Below are positions 18,406 to 27,716 of a stretch of DNA of 64,000 nucleotides, piece after piece. Each line of letters opens with the position of its first letter. The stretch's first letter is position 1. A program made the translations under genes and the position numbers. The DNA comes from Suilimivivens sp009774465 (GTDB lineage: Bacteria; Bacillota; Clostridia; Lachnospirales; Lachnospiraceae), in the NCBI GenBank assembly GCA_947382645.1, contig CANDAE010000008.1, forward strand, positions 70,594-134,593, read 5' to 3'. The notes under the pieces were generated by a model, which saw only the letters and a program-made list of their open reading frames with translations, ran no database searches and had not been told where the DNA came from.

Positions 18406-18792
18406 ATGGAGAAAACTATTGAACAGAACACATATGTTTTACAGGAAGATGAGGATTTGGGAACTGTCAAGATTGCAGATGATGTGGTAGCAATGATTGC
18501 AGGACTTGCAGCAACTGAAGTGGAAGGGGTTGCAGCAATGGCCGGTAATATCAGCAATGAACTGATGAGCAAAATGGGAGTGAAGAACCTTGCGAAAGGT
18601 GTCAGAGTAGAGGTGATTGGAAAGAGGGTAAAAACATACCTTGCCCTTATTGTTGAGTATGGATACAATATTCCGGCAATCTCCCAGAGAGTTCAGGAAA
18701 AGGTAAAGTCTACGGTAGAGAATATGACGGGACTTGAGGTTTCAGATGTAGATATCCGCATTGCGGGAGTTAGTATGCAGAAAGATAAATAA
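18406..18792 (+). CDS. Asp23/Gls24 family envelope stress protein
   Basis: 128 residues with the Asp23 pattern: GTVKIADDVVAMIAGLAATEVEGVA is typical of the domain's opening (conserved VAxIAGLAAxEVEGV core), followed by GVRVEVIGKRVKTYLALIVEYG and QRVQEKVKSTVENMTGLEV. Members coat or associate with the cytoplasmic membrane. Start ATG at 18406, with GAAAGGA seven bases upstream. It is directly upstream of nusB, a very common Clostridia order. Confidence 0.93.
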   Translation: MEKTIEQNTYVLQEDEDLGTVKIADDVVAMIAGLAATEVEGVAAMAGNISNELMSKMGVKNLAKGVRVEVIGKRVKTYLALIVEYGYNIPAISQRVQEKVKSTVENMTGLEVSDVDIRIAGVSMQKDK

Positions 18793-18809
18793 GCATAAGG
18801 TGGATATTT

Positions 18810-19208
18810 ATGAGCAGAAGAGAAATGAGAGAGCGGCTCTTTAAGCTGCTGTTTCGTGTAGAATTTAATTCAAGGGAAGAACTGGCGCAGCAGGAAGCAT
18901 TTTTCTTTGAGGATGAAGAAAATGTTTCAGATCAGAAAGCCAATGCGGCAATCAGTGAGAAATTTAATAAAATCGTAGTAAAACTGGAAGGCATTGACCA
19001 GTCTTTGAATGAAAAAGTACAGGGATGGGATACAGGGCGTATGGGAAAGGTAGACCTTACCATACTGCGTCTTGCTGTTTATGAAATTATGTTTGATGAA
19101 GAGATACCTACCAGCGTTGCTATTAATGAGGCAGTTGAGCTTGCCAAGAAATTTGGGCAGGATTCCTCGCCGGCCTTTATAAACGGGGTACTGGCCAAAT
19201 TTGCGTAA
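18810..19208 (+). CDS. nusB: Transcription antitermination protein NusB
   Basis: 132 residues, all-helical NusB fold. It starts MSRREMRERLFKLLFRVEF and ends with the conserved SVAINEAVELAKKFGQ and INGVLAKFA. NusB with S10 binds boxA RNA and supports rRNA antitermination. It lies 17 bases after the Asp23 gene and before xseA. Confidence 0.97.
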   Translation: MSRREMRERLFKLLFRVEFNSREELAQQEAFFFEDEENVSDQKANAAISEKFNKIVVKLEGIDQSLNEKVQGWDTGRMGKVDLTILRLAVYEIMFDEEIPTSVAINEAVELAKKFGQDSSPAFINGVLAKFA

Positions 19209-19301
19209 GGCAGATACGGTGTAGTATTGCAGATTTTAATTGCAGTACAGATGGTAAGAAAGATTGATTTTTCAATTTTTGAAAGGAACATGGTTATAAA
19301 C

Positions 19302-20501
19302 ATGCAGAATGTTTATTCGGTTGGGCAGATAAATTCGTATATCAGAAATATGTTTATGCAGGATTTTCTGCTCCAGGACCTTTCTGTGAAGGGTGAAGTC
19401 AGCAATTGTAAATATCATTCTTCAGGGCATATTTATTTTACATTAAAGGATGGAAAAGGAACGATTTCCTGTGTGATGTTTGCAGGAAACCGTTCCGGTC
19501 TTGCGTTTCGGATGAGTGAAGGAATGCAGGTAGTGGTACAGGGTACCATTGATGTATATGAAAGGGACGGCAAATATCAGTTATATGCAAAAGAAATCCA
19601 TCAGGATGGAGCAGGAGCGCTTTACGAAAGGTTTGAACAGCTAAAGCAGGATTTGCTTGAGAGAGGAATGTTTGCTCCGGAATATAAAAAAACTGTCCCA
19701 AGATTTGTGAAAACTGTCGGTATTGTCACTGCACCAACAGGGGCGGCAGTTAGAGATATCATTAATATATCAACCAGAAGAAACCCTTATGTGCAGCTTA
19801 TATTGTATCCGGCAATTGTGCAGGGAGAAGCGGCTGCGGCAAGTATTGTTGAAGGAATACAGGCACTTGAGAAAAAAGCGGTGGATGTGATAATCGTAGG
19901 GCGCGGCGGTGGCTCTATTGAGGATTTATGGGCATTTAATGAAGAGGTGGTGGCGCAGGCGGTTTTTGACTGCAGTGTGCCCATTATATCTGCAGTGGGG
20001 CATGAAACAGATACTACAATTATAGATTATGTGGCTGATTTGCGTGCTCCCACACCCTCGGCGGCAGCAGAACTTGCGGTTTACGATATAGCACTTTTGC
20101 TCAGTCAGCTTGAAGGGTACCGCATGGTGCTTAACCGTCAGATACAGGGAATGCTTCAGCTGAGGAAGGCCCAGTTAAAAACGCTGGAGACACAGCTTAA
20201 AAAGAACAGCCCTATGGGAAAAATAAGAGAAAAGAGAACTTACGCAATCAGTCTGGAAGAGCGTCTTAATGTATCCATGAAAAACAAAATCATGAATCAA
20301 AGACACCGGCTGGCTATTTATATAGAAAAACTAAAAGGATTATCACCTCTGGATAAATTAAATCAGGGATATTCTTTTGTTTCCGACAAAGAAGGAAGAA
20401 CCGTAACAAATATTGACAGAGTAAATGTTGGAGATCCGCTGCAGATTTTTGTTAAAAATGGCAGAATAGAGGCGGATGTAACTGCAAAATATCCCGGATG
20501 A
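19302..20501 (+). CDS. xseA: Exodeoxyribonuclease VII large subunit
   Basis: 399 residues: N-terminal OB-fold domain (about 1-100, with VKGEVSNCKYHSSGHIYFTLKD split across the conserved KGEISN and GH.YFTLKD motifs), a catalytic domain with GRGGGSIEDLWAFNEE and APTPSAAAELA, and a coiled-coil tail. It degrades single-stranded DNA to oligonucleotides with XseB. The frame extends upstream, but ATG 19302 gives the family start MQNVYSVGQIN; ATG 19290, four codons upstream, is an alternative, and the GAAAGGA spacing is imperfect for both. Confidence 0.95.
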   Translation: MQNVYSVGQINSYIRNMFMQDFLLQDLSVKGEVSNCKYHSSGHIYFTLKDGKGTISCVMFAGNRSGLAFRMSEGMQVVVQGTIDVYERDGKYQLYAKEIHQDGAGALYERFEQLKQDLLERGMFAPEYKKTVPRFVKTVGIVTAPTGAAVRDIINISTRRNPYVQLILYPAIVQGEAAAASIVEGIQALEKKAVDVIIVGRGGGSIEDLWAFNEEVVAQAVFDCSVPIISAVGHETDTTIIDYVADLRAPTPSAAAELAVYDIALLLSQLEGYRMVLNRQIQGMLQLRKAQLKTLETQLKKNSPMGKIREKRTYAISLEERLNVSMKNKIMNQRHRLAIYIEKLKGLSPLDKLNQGYSFVSDKEGRTVTNIDRVNVGDPLQIFVKNGRIEADVTAKYPG

Positions 20502-20518
20502 AAGAAAGGAGCATTAAA

Positions 20519-20737
20519 ATGCAGGAAACAGAAAGGAAAGAACCTGGTCTGGAAGAAGCGTTTGTGCAGCTTGAAGAGACTGTTGCGGCGTTAGAGCAGG
20601 AAGAAATTTCTTTGGAGGAATCCTTCAGAATTTATAAAGAAGGTATGGAACTTTTGAAAAAGTGCAATCAGGCCATTGACCAGGTTGAAAAAAAGGTATT
20701 GGTGCTGAATGAGGATGGAGAAACTCATGAATTTTAA
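20519..20737 (+). CDS. xseB: Exodeoxyribonuclease VII small subunit
   Basis: 72 residues with the family pattern EEAFVQLEETVAALEQEEISLEE broken into two helices, and GMELLKKCNQAIDQVEKKV. The ATG at 20519 has AGAAAGGAG eight bases upstream; an earlier ATG at 20498 overlaps the xseA stop and would add seven residues. Several XseB chains decorate the XseA coiled coil. Its 3' end overlaps ispA by 11 bases. Confidence 0.94.
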   Translation: MQETERKEPGLEEAFVQLEETVAALEQEEISLEESFRIYKEGMELLKKCNQAIDQVEKKVLVLNEDGETHEF

Positions 20738-21626
20738 TGAAAAATTGGACCAGAAAACCAGTCGGGTAGAGAAAATCTTAAAAGAATACCTGCCAGAGGA
20801 AACCGGATATCAGAAAAGACTTGTTGAGGCTATGAATTACAGTGTGATGGCCGGGGGCAAGCGGCTGCGTCCCATATTGATGGAAGAGAGTTTTCTTTTA
20901 TTTGGTGGAAAGGGGAGAGTGATAGAACCTTTTATGGCAGCGCTTGAAATGATTCATAATTATTCCCTGGTGCATGATGATCTGCCGGCTATGGATAATG
21001 ATGAATATAGAAGAGGCCGAAAGACCACATGGAAAGTTTATGGGGATGGAATGGCAGTGCTTGCCGGAGACGGGCTCCTTAATCTGGCATTTGAGACAGC
21101 AGCCCTGGCATTTGACCTGACAGAGAATCAGGAGGAAATGAAGCAGGCAGCCAGAGCTCTTAAGATTTTAGGACAAAAGGCCGGTATTTATGGAATGATT
21201 GGCGGACAGTGTGCTGACATAGAGGCGGAGGAAGGACGGCAGGTAACAAGAGAGCTTTTATTGTTTATTCATGAAAACAAAACAGCGGCCTTAATACAGG
21301 CAGCCATGATGATAGGCGCTGTGCTGGCAGGCGCTGATGAAAAAAGCGTTGCGGCAATGGAAAAGGCAGCTTATAATATTGGAATTGCTTTTCAGATACA
21401 GGATGATATTCTGGATGTTACCAGCACCACGGAAGTTTTAGGAAAGCCGGTTGGCAGTGATGAAAAGAACAGCAAACTGACCTATGTAGCGCTTCATGGG
21501 CTGGAGGAATCAAAAGAGGAAGTGAAAAATCTGTCAAAGGAAGCACTTTTATTTCTTTCTTCCTTTGAAAATCGGAATGAGTTTTTAGAGGAACTTGTAA
21601 ATTCTTTGATCACCAGAGAAAAATAA
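20727..21626 (+). CDS. ispA: Farnesyl/geranyl diphosphate synthase
   Basis: 299-residue trans-prenyltransferase with the first aspartate-rich motif DDLPAMD and the second motif DDILD, both binding Mg-diphosphate, and AGGKRLRP near the N-terminus. It condenses IPP with DMAPP/GPP to make C10-C15 diphosphates for later polyprenyl synthesis. Start ATG 20727 with GGATGGAG seven bases upstream, inside the end of xseB. It pairs with dxs just downstream. Confidence 0.95.
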   Translation: MNFNEKLDQKTSRVEKILKEYLPEETGYQKRLVEAMNYSVMAGGKRLRPILMEESFLLFGGKGRVIEPFMAALEMIHNYSLVHDDLPAMDNDEYRRGRKTTWKVYGDGMAVLAGDGLLNLAFETAALAFDLTENQEEMKQAARALKILGQKAGIYGMIGGQCADIEAEEGRQVTRELLLFIHENKTAALIQAAMMIGAVLAGADEKSVAAMEKAAYNIGIAFQIQDDILDVTSTTEVLGKPVGSDEKNSKLTYVALHGLEESKEEVKNLSKEALLFLSSFENRNEFLEELVNSLITREK

Positions 21627-21664
21627 GGCGATAAATTGGAACAGAAGAAAAGGGGAGTTGTGTT

Positions 21665-23524
21665 ATGCTGCTTGATCGAATCAAAGGTGTCAATGATATT
21701 AAAAATATAGATGCATCGGAATATAAGGAACTTGCTCAGGAAATTAGAGATTTTCTGATTGAAAAAATCTCCCGCACCGGAGGGCATCTGGGCTCTAATT
21801 TGGGGGCGGTGGAATTAACGATGGCCCTGCATTTATTTTTAAATCTTCCAGAGGACAAGCTGATTTGGGATGTGGGGCATCAATCTTACACCCATAAGCT
21901 TTTAACGGGACGACAGGACGGATTTGATACACTGCGTAAGTTTGGAGGAATGAGCGGTTTTCCCAAACGAAAAGAAAGCGACTGCGACTGTTTTGACACA
22001 GGACATAGTTCCACTTCAATTTCTGCCGGTCTGGGACTGGTGAAGGCAAGAGATCTGCAAGGGGGCAGCCAGACAATTGTTTCTGTGATAGGAGATGGTT
22101 CACTGACAGGCGGCATGGCCTATGAGGCGCTTAACAATGCGGCGAAGCTGGAAACCAATTTTATAATTGTTCTTAATGATAACAATATGTCCATATCGGA
22201 AAATGTAGGTGGTGTGTCTAAATATTTAAATAATGTAAGAACAGCCAATGCCTATCTGGACATTAAAGAAGGCGTATATAATACCTTAAAGGAGATTCCC
22301 AAAGGAGATAAGGTTGTGGAAAGCATCCGCAAGGCGAAAAGCAGCTTTAAGCATTTGGTGGTTCCGGGAATGTTCTTTGAAGATATGGGAATTACATATT
22401 TAGGGCCGGTGGACGGACACAATATTCCTGCAATGGTAAGAACTTTTCAGGAGGCAAGAAGAATCAGAAATGCAGTGATTGTTCATGTGATTACGGAAAA
22501 AGGAAAAGGATTTGCCCCTGCGGAACGTCATCCGGCAAGATTTCATGGAGCAGAGCCTTTTGATATCGAGACAGGGCTGCCTGCAAATCCAAGAAATACA
22601 GCAAATTATACGGATGTTTTTTCCACGGTTATGACTAAATTGGGGGCAAGGGATGAAAAGGTGGTTGCAATTACAGCCGCCATGCCTGATGGAACAGGTC
22701 TTAAACGTTTTAGAAATATGTACCCGGAGCGGTTTTTTGATGTGGGAATTGCAGAAGAACATGCAGTTACCTTTGCAGCAGGCCTTGCAGTGGGCGGATT
22801 AAAGCCCGTAGTGGCAATTTATTCTTCTTTTCTGCAAAGAGCATATGATCAGATTCTTCATGATGTTTGTATTCAAAATCTTCCGGTTGTTTTTGCAATT
22901 GACAGGGCAGGCCTGGTTGGAAGCGATGGGGAAACCCATCAGGGAATTTTCGATTTGTCTTATTTGTCTTCCATACCGGGAATGCATATTATGGCGCCCA
23001 AAAACAAATGGGAGCTGTCTGATATGATTAAGTTTGCAGTCAGTCTTGGAAGACCGGTGGCCATACGTTATCCCAGGGGAGAGGCTTATGCAGGACTTAA
23101 GGAGTATCGGGCGGCTATTGAACTTGGCAGATCGGAGCTTCTTTATGCAGAGGGAGAAATATGTCTGATGGCAGTAGGAAGCATGGTGAAAACAGCCCTG
23201 GAAGTGAAAGAAAAGCTGAATACAGAAGGACATAAGTGCAGTGTGATCAATGCCAGATTTGTTAAGCCTATTGATTTAGAGGCTGTAACATGGGCGGCTG
23301 AAAACCATAAGCTTGTGGTTACAATGGAAGAAAATGTAGCCAGCGGCGGCTATGGAGAAAAGGTCAGGGAGGCTCTATGCAGCCTGAATACGGAAGTGAG
23401 TCTGCTAACGGTTGCTATTCCTGATGAATATGTGGAGCATGGAAATGTGGAACTGCTGAAACAGGAGCTTGGCATTAGTGCCGAAAAGATTACGGAAAGA
23501 ATAAAAAAGGAATTAGAAAGCTGA
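21665..23524 (+). CDS. dxs: 1-deoxy-D-xylulose-5-phosphate synthase
   Basis: 619 residues, a thiamine-diphosphate enzyme. The ThDP/Mg motif GDGSLTGGMAYEALNNA sits near residue 145 and the catalytic-glutamate region VGIAEEHAVTFAAG near residue 365; a C-terminal transketolase domain completes it. It makes DXP from pyruvate and glyceraldehyde 3-phosphate, the first step of the MEP isoprenoid pathway feeding the neighbouring ispA. RBS AAAAGGGGAG precedes the ATG. Confidence 0.98.
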   Translation: MLLDRIKGVNDIKNIDASEYKELAQEIRDFLIEKISRTGGHLGSNLGAVELTMALHLFLNLPEDKLIWDVGHQSYTHKLLTGRQDGFDTLRKFGGMSGFPKRKESDCDCFDTGHSSTSISAGLGLVKARDLQGGSQTIVSVIGDGSLTGGMAYEALNNAAKLETNFIIVLNDNNMSISENVGGVSKYLNNVRTANAYLDIKEGVYNTLKEIPKGDKVVESIRKAKSSFKHLVVPGMFFEDMGITYLGPVDGHNIPAMVRTFQEARRIRNAVIVHVITEKGKGFAPAERHPARFHGAEPFDIETGLPANPRNTANYTDVFSTVMTKLGARDEKVVAITAAMPDGTGLKRFRNMYPERFFDVGIAEEHAVTFAAGLAVGGLKPVVAIYSSFLQRAYDQILHDVCIQNLPVVFAIDRAGLVGSDGETHQGIFDLSYLSSIPGMHIMAPKNKWELSDMIKFAVSLGRPVAIRYPRGEAYAGLKEYRAAIELGRSELLYAEGEICLMAVGSMVKTALEVKEKLNTEGHKCSVINARFVKPIDLEAVTWAAENHKLVVTMEENVASGGYGEKVREALCSLNTEVSLLTVAIPDEYVEHGNVELLKQELGISAEKITERIKKELES

Positions 23525-23526
23525 GA

Positions 23527-24417
23527 ATGAAAGAAAGACTTGATATATTGCTTGTGCAGAAAGGGTATGCACCATCCAGAGAAAAGGCGAAGGCCATTAT
23601 CATGTCCGGAAATGTATTTATAGATGGACAGCGTGAGGACAAGGCCGGTACTGTATTTGATGCAGACAAAGTACAGATAGAGGTGAAAGGAACCGGACAG
23701 AAGTATGTAAGCAGAGGAGGACTCAAGCTGGAAAAGGCAGTTGATGCATTTGGGATTAACCTTGAAGAAGCCATTTGTATGGATATCGGAGCTTCTACCG
23801 GAGGTTTTACGGACTGTATGCTTCAAAACGGGGCAAAAAAAGTGTATGCTGTTGATGTAGGACACGGACAGCTTGACTGGAAGCTGAGAAATGACAGCAG
23901 AGTCATTTGCATGGAAAAAACAAATTTCAGGTATATGACACCGGAAAATATTCAGGATAAATTGGATTTTGCATCTGTGGATGTGTCTTTTATTTCTCTT
24001 ACGAAAATTTTACTGCCGGCACGGGCCCTTTTGAAGGAGAAAGGGGAAATGGTGTGCCTGATCAAGCCGCAGTTTGAGGCAGGAAGAGATAAGGTAGGGA
24101 AAAAGGGCGTGGTGCGTGAATCCGGGGTACATGAAGAAGTAATAAAAAAGATAGTTGATTATGCAGACTATATTGGATTTGATATCATGCATCTGGAATT
24201 TTCCCCCATTAAAGGGCCGGAAGGAAATATTGAGTATTTGATTCATATAAGCAAAAATGTAACGAAAACAGAAAATATAATTCAGACCACGGAACAGGAG
24301 GCAGAAGCTGCACTTGTTGAAATTATCAGGGAAAAGAAAGGATATTCCTGCCAGAAGGACATATCAAATCTGATTTCTGAAACTGTTTTAAAGGCACATG
24401 GAAGTCTGGATATATAA
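23527..24417 (+). CDS. tlyA: TlyA-family rRNA 2'-O-methyltransferase
   Basis: 296 residues: an N-terminal S4 RNA-binding domain (about 1-62) and an FtsJ-type methyltransferase with SAM motif DIGASTGGFTDC near residue 84 and VYAVDVGHGQLDWKLR. TlyA enzymes methylate ribose in 16S and/or 23S rRNA, which in mycobacteria sets capreomycin sensitivity. It starts 2 bases after the dxs stop. The frequent hemolysin label for this family is misleading. An unusual C-terminal extension of about 30 residues is present. Confidence 0.92.
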   Translation: MKERLDILLVQKGYAPSREKAKAIIMSGNVFIDGQREDKAGTVFDADKVQIEVKGTGQKYVSRGGLKLEKAVDAFGINLEEAICMDIGASTGGFTDCMLQNGAKKVYAVDVGHGQLDWKLRNDSRVICMEKTNFRYMTPENIQDKLDFASVDVSFISLTKILLPARALLKEKGEMVCLIKPQFEAGRDKVGKKGVVRESGVHEEVIKKIVDYADYIGFDIMHLEFSPIKGPEGNIEYLIHISKNVTKTENIIQTTEQEAEAALVEIIREKKGYSCQKDISNLISETVLKAHGSLDI

Positions 24418-24447
24418 AAGTGCCAAAGAAAATGAATGGGGAGTCGT

Positions 24448-25302
24448 ATGGATCATTTTTTTGTAGTAACTAATCCAAGGAAGGATGCAGAACTGAAAAC
24501 TGCTCATTTAATCAGAGACTATCTGACCGAACGAAAGAAGAGCTGCACCGTGGATATTGGAATGAAAAGCCCGGATAAAGAAGGGTATACATATAGCGAG
24601 CAGGTGGAAAAGGACATAGACTGTATTATTGTACTGGGAGGAGACGGGACGCTTTTGCAGGCAGTTACGAACCTTGCAGAAAAAAATATTCCTTTTTTAG
24701 GAATTAATCTGGGAACCTTGGGGTTTTTAGCTGAGGTAAACAAATCGGGTATAGAGGATGCTTTGGATAAGCTGATTCATAATGATTATGAGATAGAAAA
24801 CCGTATGATGCTTTCCGGAAAAAGTTATGGAAATGGCAGTGTGAAAGATACCGCAAGGGCGCTGAATGATATTGTGATTACAAGGAAGGGCTCTTTGCAG
24901 ATTATAGATTTTAATATTTATGTGAATGGAGAATTTCTCCACTGCTATCATGCAGATGGAGTGATTGTATCGACGCCCACCGGTTCAACAGGATACAGTC
25001 TTTCAGCAGGCGGGCCTATTGTGGAACCGAAGGCTGATTTGATTGTACTTACACCTATTTGTCCTCATTCTATGCAGAACAGAAGTATTATTTTATCTGC
25101 AAAGGACAGGATAACGGTGGAAATAGAAGATGGCAGGGATGGAGAAATGCAGGAAGTAGAGGCCATTTTTGACGGATGTCATAAAGTGCCTCTTTGCACA
25201 GGGGAGAAAATCGAGGTACAAAAATCAGAAAAGACCACAGGAATTGTGAAATTAAGCCAAATGAGCTTTTTAGAGGTGCTTCACCGAAAAATGAGTGATT
25301 AA
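24448..25302 (+). CDS. nadK: NAD kinase
   Basis: 284 residues with the kinase signature GGDGTLLQA near residue 60, NLGTLGFLAE, and the STPTGSTGYSLSAGG motif. It phosphorylates NAD to NADP. ATG 24448 is chosen with GGGGAG just upstream; an in-frame ATG four codons earlier overlaps that RBS. It sits in the conserved tlyA-nadK-argR-recN order. Confidence 0.96.
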   Translation: MDHFFVVTNPRKDAELKTAHLIRDYLTERKKSCTVDIGMKSPDKEGYTYSEQVEKDIDCIIVLGGDGTLLQAVTNLAEKNIPFLGINLGTLGFLAEVNKSGIEDALDKLIHNDYEIENRMMLSGKSYGNGSVKDTARALNDIVITRKGSLQIIDFNIYVNGEFLHCYHADGVIVSTPTGSTGYSLSAGGPIVEPKADLIVLTPICPHSMQNRSIILSAKDRITVEIEDGRDGEMQEVEAIFDGCHKVPLCTGEKIEVQKSEKTTGIVKLSQMSFLEVLHRKMSD

Positions 25303-25355
25303 GTATTCTATCATTGTCAAACGAGATACATGGAAGGGAAGGGCATGGAAGAATC

Positions 25356-25808
25356 ATGAAAAAGAGCAGACATCAGAAAATGAAGGAACTGGTGGAACAG
25401 TTCGATATAGAAACACAGGAGGAATTGGCTGATAAGCTGAAAGAAGCAGGGTATACGGTTACCCAGGCTACCATTTCAAGAGATATCAGAGAACTGAAAC
25501 TTTCCAAGATACCAATGGGGGATGGCAGACAGAAATATGCAATTTTAGCCCATAGCGATCATTACCTGGGGGAAAAATATATTCGGGTTTTAAAAGATGG
25601 GTTTGTTTCAATGGATATGGCACAGAATATTTTGGTGGTAAAGACAGTTTCAGGGATGGCGATGGCAGTTGCGGCAGCGATAGATGCCATGAAATTAAGA
25701 GAAATAGTAGGTTCTATTGCCGGAGATGATACCATTATGATGGCAGTACGAACTGTGGAAGATACGCAGACCGTTATGGAGAAAATTCGTAACGTGCTTG
25801 AAGAATAA
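25356..25808 (+). CDS. argR: Arginine repressor ArgR/AhrC
   Basis: 150 residues, standard length. The N-terminal winged helix includes TQATISRDIRELKL; the C-terminal domain ends with the GDDTIMMAVRT arginine-binding/oligomerisation strand. It is a hexameric, arginine-dependent regulator of arginine metabolism. ATG 25356 gives the family start; the frame is open upstream without a better start. Confidence 0.96.
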   Translation: MKKSRHQKMKELVEQFDIETQEELADKLKEAGYTVTQATISRDIRELKLSKIPMGDGRQKYAILAHSDHYLGEKYIRVLKDGFVSMDMAQNILVVKTVSGMAMAVAAAIDAMKLREIVGSIAGDDTIMMAVRTVEDTQTVMEKIRNVLEE

Positions 25809-25848
25809 CCGGCCATGCGCTTGAGAGAAGGGCGTAAGGAGGAAGCAT

Positions 25849-27543
25849 ATGCTTGAAAATTTACATGTGAAAAATTTGGCACTGATTGATGAACAGGAGG
25901 TGGCGTTTTCCCCCGGGATGAATATTCTGACCGGTGAGACCGGCGCGGGGAAATCCATTATCTTAGGTTCCATCAATCTTGCATTAGGTGCCAGGGCGGA
26001 TAAAGACTATATCCGCACAGGAGCTGACCATGCGTTGGTGGAGCTGCTTTTTTCTCTGAATGAGAAACAGAAGCAGGAAATAAGCAGGATGGACCTGCCG
26101 GCAGAGGAAGACGGGACACTTCTTTTGCAGAGGAAGATTACATCCGGCAGGAGTATTTGTAAGGTAAATGGTGAAACCATAAGCACCAGTCAGCTTAAAG
26201 AGCTATCCGGCTGTCTTCTTGACATGTACGGACAGCATGAACACCAGTCCCTATTAAAGCCGGCAGCCTACAAAAAAATGCTTGATGATTATATTGGCAA
26301 AGAAGCAGATAAGTTAAAAGGTCAATTAAAGGACGTGCTTTCTGACTACCGGAAGATTAAAGAAGAGTTGGAAGATCAAAATTCTGATGAGGCAGTGCGG
26401 ACAAGAGAAATGAAACTGCTGGAATTTGAGATTCAGGAGATTGAGGATGCCGGTCTGGATGCAGTCAAAGACGAACAGGTTGAAAAAAAATACCAGAAAC
26501 TTCTTCATTCAAGGAAAATGAAGGAGATTGTATTTGCGGTACATGGACTTACCGGATATGAAAATGAGGCAAGCGCAGGTACTGGAATTGGTTATGCCCT
26601 TAGAGAACTAAAGGCGCTGGGAGATTATGATGAAGACAGTCTGCCGCTTATTTCACAGCTCACCGATATTGATGATTTGTTAAATGACTTTAACCGTTCT
26701 ATGGCAGAGTACAGAGACAGTCTGGAATTTGATGAGGAAGAATTTCAGTATCTGGAAGAGCGGCTAAACCTTATAAACCATTTAAAAAGCAAATATGGAG
26801 ATTCCGTTGAAAAAATTTTAAAGCTGCAGGAGGAAAAGCAGCAGGAACTTGAAAAGTTAAATAATTTTGAAGTTTATATGGAACAGCTTTTCAGTCAGGA
26901 AAAAGAAAAGAAAAAAGAAATTCTTTCTTTGTGCGGGCAGCTTTCCGATTTAAGAAAAGCTGCGGCTAAGCCCCTTGCAGATAAATTGAAAAGCGCCATG
27001 ATAGATTTAAATTTTCTTGATGTTGCTTTTATGATAGAAATTACCGAGGATGAGCAGGAATTTTCTTCGGATGGTTATAATAAAGTTGAATTTATGATTT
27101 CCACAAATCCGGGCGAAAAATTAAAACCTTTATGGCAGATTGCCAGTGGGGGAGAACTTTCCCGTATTATGCTGGCTTTTAAGACAATTTTTGCAGATAA
27201 AGATGAGACAGATACTTTGGTTTTTGACGAAATTGACACTGGAATCAGCGGAAAAACTGCCTGGAAGGTTTCCGAAAAGCTGGGGAAATTATCAAAAAAT
27301 CATCAAATTATCTGTATTACCCACCTTCCACAGATTGCATCAATGGCGGATTCCCATTATCTGATTGAAAAAGAAGTAAAGGAAGAAAGAACGGTAACCC
27401 AGATAAGAGAATTGGATGAAAAAGAATCTTTAAGCGAACTGGCAAGGCTTTTGGGAAGTGGAAAGCTTACACAGGCGGTCTTGGATAATGCCAGAGAAAT
27501 GAAAGAAACCGCATGTAAAGTGAAATCTGCAGGCGCTGAATAA
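25849..27543 (+). CDS. recN: DNA repair protein RecN
   Basis: 564-residue SMC-like ATPase: Walker A GETGAGKS near residue 30, long coiled coils (about 160-380), and a C-terminal Walker B/D-loop FDEIDTGISGKTA. RecN gathers broken DNA ends for homologous repair. GTAAGGAGGAAGC precedes the ATG. It is the last gene before a strong terminator. Confidence 0.97.
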   Translation: MLENLHVKNLALIDEQEVAFSPGMNILTGETGAGKSIILGSINLALGARADKDYIRTGADHALVELLFSLNEKQKQEISRMDLPAEEDGTLLLQRKITSGRSICKVNGETISTSQLKELSGCLLDMYGQHEHQSLLKPAAYKKMLDDYIGKEADKLKGQLKDVLSDYRKIKEELEDQNSDEAVRTREMKLLEFEIQEIEDAGLDAVKDEQVEKKYQKLLHSRKMKEIVFAVHGLTGYENEASAGTGIGYALRELKALGDYDEDSLPLISQLTDIDDLLNDFNRSMAEYRDSLEFDEEEFQYLEERLNLINHLKSKYGDSVEKILKLQEEKQQELEKLNNFEVYMEQLFSQEKEKKKEILSLCGQLSDLRKAAAKPLADKLKSAMIDLNFLDVAFMIEITEDEQEFSSDGYNKVEFMISTNPGEKLKPLWQIASGGELSRIMLAFKTIFADKDETDTLVFDEIDTGISGKTAWKVSEKLGKLSKNHQIICITHLPQIASMADSHYLIEKEVKEERTVTQIRELDEKESLSELARLLGSGKLTQAVLDNAREMKETACKVKSAGAE

Positions 27544-27634
27544 ATGTGGTTTTTTAAAGGAAAAATAATTATAGTAACATTTGGAAGAAAAAAAATAAAT
27601 TTGTGAAAGTAAAAATAAAAGTTTTTCACATACT

Positions 27635-27665
27635 AAAAAGGACATACGGTTTGTATGTCCTTTTT
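27635..27665 (+). terminator. Rho-independent terminator after recN
   Basis: A perfect 13-bp stem: 27635-27647 (AAAAAGGACATAC) pairs with 27653-27665 around a 5-base loop, ending in five Ts. The A-run and T-run make it potentially bidirectional. It isolates recN from spoIVB. Confidence 0.9.
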
Positions 27666-27716
27666 AGCGCTTAATAAGCCTGAAAATATCAGTCAAGAGA
27701 AAAGGGATGTGAAAAC

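Noticed and set aside
22400..23865. Several minus-strand frames in dxs and tlyA
   Set aside because: Shadows of conserved coding genes without start signals or recognisable domains.
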